DNA from: Astropecten irregularis
Lineage: Eukaryota; Echinodermata; Asteroidea; Paxillosida; Astropectinidae
Length of the DNA stretch: 64,000 bases
Reading direction: 5' to 3'
Assembly: GCA_963971285.1 (NCBI GenBank)
Contig: OZ020247.1
Span: 15,830,614-15,894,613 of the forward strand
Translations under genes and position numbers: made by a program
The notes under the pieces: model-generated
What the model was told of the DNA's origin: nothing
The model's input: the letters and a program-made list of their open reading frames with translations, nothing else
Databases searched by the model: none
In this document: one piece after another, positions 56,523 through 64,000 of the stretch
Layout: every line of letters begins with the position of its first letter
How positions within the stretch are numbered: the first letter of the stretch is position 1

Positions 56523-56940
56523 ATTTGACTATAAACATAAATCACTGCACAAATCATCATAGTGTAATTTGATTTATACAGTTAGTGAATATACAGCACA
56601 TTATCTGGAAGTATAAATAAACTGATAATGTACACAAGTCCTCTCATCAGCCAACCTAGTCTTGAAAACTCCAATGGACGTGTATTATTAAAATGCAACT
56701 GCATTCATTTTTATCATGAAGTCAAACTAATAGCTGTGGATATCGTTTTAAATGGCAAACTCCAAAGTTGTTTCAGGACACAGTTTCAAAAGGAACGACT
56801 TAACTTAGAATATGAAGATAAATTGACTCAAGAGGTAAGTTTTACAAAACATTCAAGATTCATCTTTTTGTCAGTATCACCATCTAGTGATTTATATTGT
56901 GACATCACACTTTGTTTAGCAATTAGGATTGGTCTTACAT

Positions 56941-57274
56941 TTAAAGGTAGTATCATACTTTGGTAGCATACCAAAACAGAAATCTTTACTTATTTTACCT
57001 TTTAACCTACAAGGCATAAAGATAGTGATGATAGAAACATACTGTTAAAACTTTTTTGCCTGAAATGCTGCATTTATCCAGAAAAAGAGTAAAACCAGTG
57101 ACCAAAAACAATTCTGATATCAGGGTGAGATGAAAACACCTGTGAATAGATTTGAAAATAATGTGAGCGTTTTTTTCACTCTTATCTAAAATAAAATGTG
57201 GGCAGCATATGGGACTGAAATTTTCACAGATGCCTGTACTCTATTCTTAAACCAAAGAATGCAGTCACCTTTAA
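56941..57274 (-). repeat. Family A element, inverted
   Basis: TTAAAGGTAGTATCATAC then TTTGGTAGCATACC at the left, and AACCAAAGAATGCAGTCACC then TTTAA at the right. Confidence 0.75.
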
Positions 57275-57989
57275 GATCAGTCTTATTGCTTCGTGAAATC
57301 TGTTTCCTGTGAAATATCATTCAATCAGAGCAGTGTGGCTGTACCTGCAGAGCAACAATCATCTGGCATAAATTTGCATGCAATTAACCAAAATTGTAAG
57401 CTGCAAAAATGCTGTTCCTCAGTTGTTGGTTTCGTGCATTCAAACTAGAATCTTGGTACAGTCACCAATTCAAATAGATTTGCACAAAAACTTGTACATT
57501 GCAAACCCTCTGCTCAGATGCGACAATATTTTATTTACCTTTCCACATTTTTACTGATGATATGCAGTAATCCGAACACAAGCTTTTGAGTGGCACCCTC
57601 TTTTGATTTAAAAGGAAATGCGATGGTGTCAGTATATTATTTTGTACACCGCCAAATCATTTTTTATTGAAATCTGGGAAGCCGGAAAGTTAATCATGAG
57701 CAAAAGACCGGTGGGGAAATCCGGGAGATGTTGTCCATGCTGAATATTCTTCTAACTCTGTGTTCCTTTCAGGAAAGAAATTTGTGCACCACGTACCGAG
57801 TCAAAGTTGCAGCGAATGTAGATCAAAAAACACCATAGTTTCTTTTTTAATCAAAAGAGGGCGCCACTTAAGAACCTGTGTTCGGATTACTTTTAACAAA
57901 ACGGTGTTTTACAACTAACTTGCAGACTGAAGTGTAAACCATTCAATGGATACACGTCTACACGATGAGTGAGGGCGCTCTCCTCCCAA

Positions 57990-58275
57990 AATTTGCCAGT
58001 TAAATCTGAATAGTGTCTGGTACACAGGCTTCTTTCACTGCAGATAAACACCCCAATTTGAATTTCCTAGACTAGACTCTGTTGCTATATCACATGATTT
58101 GCGGCAAGCTTTTGCTCAGTTACATAACAGATATCTTGCACCAAATGCATTGTTCCTACTGGATAAGAATGGCAGAAAGGAACCAGTCCATTCCAGAGAT
58201 ATCACTGAGATATTCGAGAGTATAGCACTTTCGCTATGCAAAAGCCTGTTTACCAGATACTATCCAGATTTAACT
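57990..58275 (-). repeat. Family R repeat
   Basis: TTAAATCTGAATAGTGTCTG then GTACACAGGCTTCTTTCACT matches 22255-22300, and GAACCAGTCCATTCCAGAGA is the complement of the block at 22395 and 33452. The two flanks are mutually inverted, so the copy is palindromic. Confidence 0.55.
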
Positions 58276-58297
58276 CTCAAATTAAATACTCATTAAA

Positions 58298-58410
58298 TAG
58301 AAAAATACAAGTAGCACTTTAACAACTAACTAGAGTTTAAAATGTGCATAAGCTTTCGTAGCAACAACTAGTTCGTCAATAAAGTGCTACTTGTATTTTT
58401 CTATTTTATA
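58298..58410. repeat. Foldback with hammerhead-like core
   Basis: AAATAGAAAAATACAAGTAG then CACTTTA is mirrored by TAAAGTGCTACTTGTATTTT then TCTATTT. On the minus strand the centre reads TTGACGA, A, CTAG-TTGTTG-CTAC, GAAAGC, a degenerate likeness of a hammerhead CUGANGA...GAAA core with one stem II mismatch. Confidence 0.6.
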
Positions 58411-58692
58411 TTGCTATCTGACTGACACGGCTACCCACCATCATCATTTTATTCAAATGGCTTATTGTAAGGGCCATCGACGACATCGGATCTTTTACAT
58501 TCATAACTTAAACACTAAAGGAAGATGAGGTTAACCTTACACAAAAGCTGAGTCATTCCAACCTACTGTGACTGACGGTGTTCACGTTACGTCTACAAAC
58601 TTTTCCAAATTGTACATGTCCAAATTTCACTCACACCGAACAGTGAAACACAGTCTCTCCATTAATTTAATCGACAATGCTGAGCATACAAG

Positions 58693-58698
58693 TTTATT
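58693..58698 (-). promoter_or_regulatory. Possible SNAP29 polyadenylation signal
   Basis: TTTATT on the + strand is AATAAA on the minus strand, about 267 bp past the SNAP29 stop codon. The sequence match is exact, but its use is inferred from position only. Confidence 0.35.
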
Positions 58699-58964
58699 GC
58701 AGTTAATATAAAAAATGGTGTGCACACTAATGTTGCCCTATCACTCCCTTTTTGGTTTAGCACCTTGTGTTAACGACGCAAAGTCATCACGAGTTGGCAA
58801 GCACTTTTAACGACAGTTATTCAAGTGACGAATATTTCAAAGACGGAACTAAATTCTGTAGCCTTCTTCACAAGGGCTACTGATGACAAAGTCATTTTAG
58901 AAAAAGAAAAAAAAAGGATTGGTTTGAGTACAGTCTCGGCAATGTCTGCCAAAGTTCTCTAGTT

Positions 58965-61900
58965 TCATCTGTACAGGATCTTGTTGATGTCCTTGTTGAC
59001 ACCTTGGATGCGTGTGTCCACGTTGCCCGTTTTGTAAGTGATGCGATCAATGTCGTCGTTCTGTCGTTCAATCTCGTCCCCTAAGCCAAGGCCAAGGTTC
59101 TTCAGTCTGCTCAGTCCACTGGACATCTCATCTGGTCGGGACAAACAAAGAAATGAATTTTTAACTAAAAACAATACCTGATACTGATCCAACTACAAGT
59201 TTACCTTTTTTTTTTCTTTTCACAGGAATTCGTTTAGCCTACAAATAGGAGACCATGAGTTTGGTACAGATATTGGTAATAAGTAGATGGAAAGTAAATC
59301 CCTGTTTTGAAACTGCTGAACATAGATCAATTTCACAAAGCCCTACAATCAAATCATAACTCGAGTTACAAAGGATAACCCATCGTAGTGGGCCTATCCT
59401 ACATAGGGCTGCAATGCATCATAGTTCCTACGATTGATAGTAAGTTACGATGAGTTTGGTGAAATCGACCCCTGGAATGAGAAATGACATTAGAACCTAA
59501 GAGTACACTGACAGGAGAATAGATATCACATATGACGTCCATTTCATGGATCTGCTTAGTGGAAGCGTAAAATCAGCGCTTATGAATGCAGGAAATTCTG
59601 TGTTTTCAAGATCCTAATTCATGGATTACAAGGACATTTCAATTGTGCAAATGCGTACTTCTCATAACTAAGGATTCCTCGCTAACTCAGTACTGCAGTA
59701 AGCAAAGAATGAGAATCATAAGAGCCATGAAGTCGGGAACCTGGGGTCGATTTCACGAAGCCCTACAGTCTTTGGTCGAGTTACAAAGGATAACCATTGT
59801 ATCTTACGGCTTACGATTGACACCAAGTTTGAGTTTGGTAAAAACTGGGTATATAGCGCTCTCTTCCATCTTACCCAAATTGTTGTCAAGTTTCTTGTCA
59901 AACTCTTGCATTCTGGAATTGTGGCTGTTCCCCCGAATAGAAGACGAAGCCGTCTCCTCAAATCCTGAGGTGTCGTATCTGCCGTGATAGTTCCCAGGAT
60001 TCGGGTCCCGCAACCTCATGGCAGGGTGGTCTGACAAACTGTCCGCCTTCTCGGTCTCTGAGCCCGAACTGGCGCCGACCAGATTCTGGAGTTTACTCGG
60101 CGCCCTCACCTGTTCCTGAGGATTCTGTTGCTCTGACTTCTTGCCCTGAAAGTAGTTGATGACCCCTCCGAAGACACTACGCAGTGCAGTGACATGTCTC
60201 TTAGAAGAATCAAGGTCCTTGTTGATTTTGTCGACTTTCCTTTCGACGTTCTGCAGTTGCTCTCCTTGCCTCAACAGCTCCTGGAATTAGAAAATCATTT
60301 AAGCAGACATGATAAATATACACATGTAAGAAGAAGAGTGATCAAAATATGATATAAAATATAGTTGACTCTTTAAAGGTTCAGTACAGGATTGGTAACA
60401 TACCCATTTGAGAAATGTTCACAGATTCACATATAACTTTCAGGGTATGAAAATGGTGCCAGTAGAAACATATTGTTAAAATATTTCTGCTTGAAGTGGT
60501 AAATCTATTCAGAAATTAGTCAAAACAGTTTTGATTTCGGGAATTCAGGGTATGATCAAAACCACTCAAAGATTTATGTTTTATAAGAAAATTTTAGTTG
60601 AGTTTTCGCTATTTTCTTGTGGACCCAGATGTCTGATTGAGCTCAAACTTTCACAGGTTTATCATTTCATGTACATGTTGGATCAGACAAAGTGTGAGTG
60701 CTATTCTGTGATCTTTACCCAATCATGTATTATACCTTTAACCCAAATACCCTATTTATCAAATGTACTCTTTGGTTTACTCTCATTATAAGTCATTGGG
60801 TATTTATGAGGGTTCCAGCGACTTTGACATAACAACTTTGACTATAAATCCAGAAACTGGGGGAAAATGTTCTACCTGCACCTTGTGGTAAACAACATCT
60901 ATGGAGAGTCATGCAGATATGTGAAATGATTCTCACTCACGAATTGTTTGTCCAAACCTCATTCAAATAAAGGGTTACACATGCCATGAACAAAATGCAG
61001 GTACTGTAGTGCTCATTCTTTCTGAAGGTGGCACTTTGATAAACATTTCAGAATGATCAGTCAACACGCATGTAAATCCCATGCCCCATCCCTTTCAACA
61101 TACAGTATTAACTATTATCTAAGCAAAGTTTCTAGTAACTAGTGATAGTGACTCCTGGGGTCGATTTCACCAAACTCTTCGTAACTTACTATCAATCGTA
61201 GGACTCATGATGCATTGAAGCCCTACGTGGGATAGGTTCCCTGCAGTGGGTTATCCTTCGTAACTCGAGTTACGATCGATCGTAGGGCTTCGTGAAATCG
61301 ACCCCAACTCTTTTTAAGTTGAACCAAAACTAATCATCAAATCCAGATACAGTGTGTTTTGATATCCCATTGTCCATGTCAGCAAGCTAGGGTTTTTGAA
61401 AGCTGGCAAGGTTTGGGGTTTTTAAGGGAAATTATTCGGGGACTCACAATCAGCGCCAAAAAAAAGATTATGATTAGTTAAAACATACATTGACACTATT
61501 GTCGATCGGTTATTTCAACGGGGGCACCCTGTTTAAAAGGGCTCATTCACTATACTCGCCCATAATGCATTGTGCTGTTGTGGGATATCGCGATCAGCAA
61601 TAGAGTATAGACCCTGGAATGTGTTCTTATTCCTCATGCAGAAGTTTATATCCTCGATGTATCGGTTTTCGAGGGTGTAAGCATTTATTCCAAGCAAGAC
61701 AAAAAGTTACATACAGAAGTAAACTGTTGGCACACCGATTTGGCTTGCGGTGGAACACGTACCGTACATAAAACAAATCAACTGATTGTGTGGTACAGGT
61801 CTGCACGTCGCTGTAGTGTTATTGACATATATAGAACTTAACTTAAGTTAAGGTAAATCCTCAAAAACTAAATTACTTGAAAACGGCCTACACTGATGAT

Positions 61901-62486
61901 AAAGTTGTTGTAAAATGTACGGAATATTGTATGGTAGACCAAGTAACTTGGGCGCTGAACTCCCTTTTTTAAATGTTGGGGTTGACAGTCGGCCGTCAAC
62001 CCCAAAATTTAAAAAAGGGAGTTCAGCACCCAAGACAGTTACTTGGTCTAAAGTAATTGTACGGGTATTTGTAGGCCTAGCCCTGGGGCCTATTTGTAAA
62101 CCATTCACGGCTTGCCTACGATGTAAACAACGGGAACAGGCCGAAAGGGAGTGGGCTTTCCCACCACCATGACCACCTCATCACACAGTCATCATCATAC
62201 TCACGTGAGCGGTTTCGTTTCCCACGTTCTCTGCTTCGTACATCAAACCCAGCGACCTCTGTGTGCTCTGCAACATGTTCTGCTGGCGGTCTTCGATCTG
62301 GCTTTGAAGGGAGTAGGCACCGCCACCAGCATTCGCAGATTCCCGCTCATCTTCATCGAATCCGAAATCGCCGTAGTCGTACCGCCCCTCCGTGGGCCTC
62401 GACGACGCCTTGGGAAGGAAGACGAAGTCATTTTGTTCCTCGTCGTCGTCATCAAAGGGGTTTTTCGGGCGTTTTATGCGAGACAT
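58965..62486 (-). CDS. SNAP29: SNAP29, Qbc-SNARE protein
   Basis: Three exons on the minus strand, 62486-62205, 60280-59875 and 59131-58965, in phase, 284 residues (human 258). SNAP29 supplies two SNARE helices to fusion complexes, notably autophagosome-lysosome fusion with syntaxin-17 and VAMP7/8, and endosomal or trans-Golgi traffic. Visible features: NPF motif at residues 9-11 in an acidic N-terminus (RPKNPFDDDD, an EH-domain ligand as in the vertebrate protein); first SNARE helix about 66-130 with zero-layer Gln99 in ELLRQGEQL; a hydrophilic linker without cysteine, so no palmitoylation cluster as in SNAP25; second SNARE helix about 230-284 with zero-layer Gln253 in DEIERQNDDIDRI. The ATG is preceded by a CRE-bearing promoter. 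The gene converges with the CIMIP1-like gene and diverges from the gene at 63236. Confidence 0.95.
59328..59473. repeat. Family C MITE
   Basis: AATTTCACAAAGCCCTACAA then TCAAATCATAACTCGAGTTA is mirrored by GATTGATAGTAAGTTACGAT then GAGTTTGGTGAAATCGACCC. Lies in SNAP29 intron 2. Confidence 0.7.
59743..59845. repeat. Family C MITE, short copy
   Basis: GGGGTCGATTTCACGAAGCC then CTACAGTC at the left, and GGCTTACGATTGACACCAAG then TTTGAGTTTGG at the right. It ends about 30 bp from the SNAP29 exon 2 donor. Confidence 0.55.
60373..60743 (-). repeat. Family B element, inverted
   Basis: TTAAAGGTTCAGTACAGGAT then TGGTAACATACC at the left, and CCCAATCATGTATTATACCT then TTAA at the right. The interior TGAGCTCAAACTTTCACAGG then TTTAT is reversed. 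Lies in SNAP29 intron 1. Confidence 0.6.
61153..61306. repeat. Family C MITE, complete
   Basis: TGGGGTCGATTTCACCAAAC then TCTTCGTAACTTACTATCAA is mirrored by CGATCGATCGTAGGGCTTCG then TGAAATCGACCCC. Confidence 0.75.
61928..62050. repeat. Strong foldback, ~55-bp arms
   Basis: TAGACCAAGTAACTTGGGCG then CTGAACTCCCTTTTTTAAAT then GTTGGGGTTGAC is mirrored by GTCAACCCCAAAATTTAAAA then AAGGGAGTTCAGCACCCAAG then TTACTTGGTCTA. Almost no loop. Lies in SNAP29 intron 1. Confidence 0.75.
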
Positions 62487-63235
62487 ACTTACAAGAAATA
62501 GGATGCTGTTCTACACGATCGGTAACGTACCGTGCATATGATTCGTTGTTTACTTATGTAAATGACGTCATATCCTAATCTTTCACAGATGTTCACTGGT
62601 AATCATTAGTGTGTATTCGATTCTACTTATAAAGCGCCTTGAACCAGTTATAATTTCGGGTCAATTTTTCTGGAGTGTACGGCAGGCTCGTACTTTTATA
62701 TTCAATTCTAGTACCCCAATTTACACAGTTTAGAAAATAAAAACGATATAAAATCACATTTACAAACACTATTTATTAAAATATGAATATTACTATTTCT
62801 AAAAGATTGAAATATTTGTATTTTTAACTCTTTGCAAAATGTATTTTTTTCAAAAATTAGATAGATGTGAAAAATAATAACAAACGTCATTTCGCCAAAA
62901 TAAGTAGCGGGACGAATTATCGTCTGATTTTGATTTTTATGATACTGGGAATATTACACTTTTTGAGGAAAAAAGAGATTCACTGACAGACGCCATGCTA
63001 ATTTGAGGACAATCTTCGTCTGCTCGAGTGGATTTCAGGTAGCGAGTTGAGCTCTAAACGTCGTTACATTCCCGAGGCCGAAGTCGTGAAGGCTACCGAC
63101 GTAAAACGTCAATGGTCGATCAGCTGTGCTCGCTCCTTGCCCAAGTCTTTGCACTGCAAACACTGCCGTCTGCTGAGCTGAGGTGAGGCTGGTGGCCGAA
63201 ATCCCCCCGTGGGCCACCGTGCTGAGCTGGCAAGA
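62487..63235. promoter_or_regulatory. Shared divergent promoter region, SNAP29 and unknown gene
   Basis: The 749 bp between the two start codons contain no reading frame of note. The side near 63000-63235 is GC- and CpG-richer and probably holds the 5' UTR of the + strand gene. The middle (about 62700-62960) is AT-rich. No TATA box is placed convincingly for either gene. Confidence 0.5.
62563..62570. promoter_or_regulatory. Perfect CRE palindrome upstream of SNAP29
   Basis: TGACGTCA lies 77 bp upstream of the SNAP29 ATG. This is the full CREB/ATF consensus. Position and completeness suggest function; binding is not shown. Confidence 0.5.
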
Positions 63236-63315
63236 ATGGCTTACCAGTCGCCCAGTAAACGCCCTGCAGCCTCATCCAGAGCTGCCGGCGTCTCGGTCAG
63301 AGCTCAGCCAGTCAG
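63236..63315 (+). CDS. First coding exon of unidentified gene (3' beyond window)
   Basis: ATG in strong Kozak context (A at -3, G at +4) opens MAYQSPSKRPAASSRAAGVS then VRAQPV, ending at a consensus donor AG|GTAAGT in phase 2. The peptide is basic and Ser/Ala/Arg-rich, with no domain or signal peptide I recognise, so the product cannot be named. Its pairing with SNAP29 is head to head. No second exon is evident in the remaining 685 bp. An alternative is that this is a chance ATG next to a chance donor; context and CpG content argue against that. Confidence 0.5.
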
Positions 63316-64000
63316 GTAAGTTGTCTTTTTTTGTATTCCAAAACTAAAGTAAACTGGCTAAAGAATAAAACTTCAAAAAAGTAAATAGGCCCCCTATTTA
63401 ACAAAAATTTAAGTAGCCTCCTACTCCTAGGCTTATTATTTTAATATTTAGCATGCACTGTACTCGGTCTTGACCTGCGAACAGTGACAAAGACCATCAC
63501 CTGATCAGAAAAATACATAGGCCTAGGCCTAACGTTAATCACCTTTGGCTTGAAACATGTTTTGCCTAATATAATTAATTGTGAAACCACGGAGAAATCT
63601 AATAAGACTAAGACTAAGAGTTGAAACCAAGAAAACATAATTTGTAATTTGTGTTTATTTATCAATACTCGGCTTTTATTAATCCCTGGTTGTTCAGGTG
63701 AATACTCCACTCTAACTTCTAATACGTTCTAAACTAAGTTAGCCTAGTCAAGAAAGTAATGTTAGACTTTTGATTGTTATGAAATTAGTAAAATAGTAAT
63801 AAATCCTCCTCAAAAAGCTAAAGGGAACTAATTACTGTGGCAGCTTATTTTTATTCTGTTTGAGCAAAGATACATTCATAATTTTGAGAGCACAAGGCAT
63901 AAAAGCAGATTGCTCCTGAAGATTGTACAACCAGTGACCAGTCTAAGGAAGGGGCTCCTTTTTGTTGTTAATTTTGGCTTTGAATTTTAAGAGATGTGCT
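63316..64000. other. Probable first intron of the unidentified gene
   Basis: AT-rich sequence without a convincing exon or repeat. Confidence 0.45.

Larger units (their letters stand above)
55360..58964. other. Spacer between convergent CIMIP1-like and SNAP29 genes
   Basis: The two genes converge here, so both 3' UTRs should lie inside. I see no supportable coding exon. Repeats listed separately: family D (55612), tRNA-SINE (55945), foldback (56399), family A (56941), family R (57990) and foldback (58298). The open frame at 56628-56966 runs into a family-A element and looks fortuitous. Confidence 0.5.

Noticed and set aside
56628..56966. 112-codon open frame
   Set aside because: It runs into a family-A repeat and has no recognisable family; likely fortuitous.

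Overview
This is an invertebrate nuclear genome window, AT-rich in the spacers, with spliced multi-exon genes (GT/AG junctions, phase-consistent exons) and dense short inverted-repeat elements. The gene set and MITE-like repeat load suggest a marine invertebrate deuterostome, possibly an echinoderm. That assignment is inference; nothing here fixes the species. One 200-N assembly gap lies at 16279-16478.

Four genes can be reconstructed almost completely by splicing, and a fifth only begins. (1) 4049-17290 (+): SGLT-type SLC5 sodium/sugar cotransporter, 12 exons, 620 residues to the stop; the first coding exon(s) were not found and are probably upstream of the window. (2) 28574-51445 (+): complete 14-exon, 490-residue SLC18 (VMAT/VAChT-like) vesicular amine transporter, lacking the TM2/TM11 charge pair of the known monoamine and acetylcholine carriers. 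(3) 53898-55359 (+): two-exon homologue of C20orf85/CIMIP1 (LLC1 family, ciliary microtubule inner protein). (4) 58965-62486 (-): complete three-exon SNAP29 Qbc-SNARE, 284 residues. (5) 63236-63315 (+): first coding exon of an unidentified gene, divergent from SNAP29 across a roughly 750-bp shared promoter region holding a perfect CRE palindrome. The genes do not form an operon-like functional unit.

Most remaining DNA is repeat. I sort it into families: A and B, ~330-390 bp elements with unlike termini but a shared right half, sometimes recombined with each other; C (GGGTCGATTTCAC ends); D (GGCCAATTTCAT ends); E (ACGAAACCAGGCTTGAGGCT); F (GTGCATTCGTTTAGCT ends); G (GTGTCCCAAATCTATGGC); H (CAGGGTGTCCC ends, TA target site); I, J, K, L, M, Q and R, described at their positions; a tRNA-derived SINE that twice appears as a head-to-head palindrome; a non-autonomous hAT with target-site duplication; a 1.4-kb foldback; a LINE 3' fragment; a 137-bp minisatellite; and a 1-kb TGY-triplet satellite. 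A compact minus-strand sequence at 9565-9610 matches a minimal type I hammerhead ribozyme, the kind known from Penelope-like elements and retrozymes, and is the most notable non-coding signal.

Repeat boundaries were read by eye and may be off by several bases. No CRISPR, operon or prokaryotic defence locus is present, and I see no clearly novel multi-gene system.
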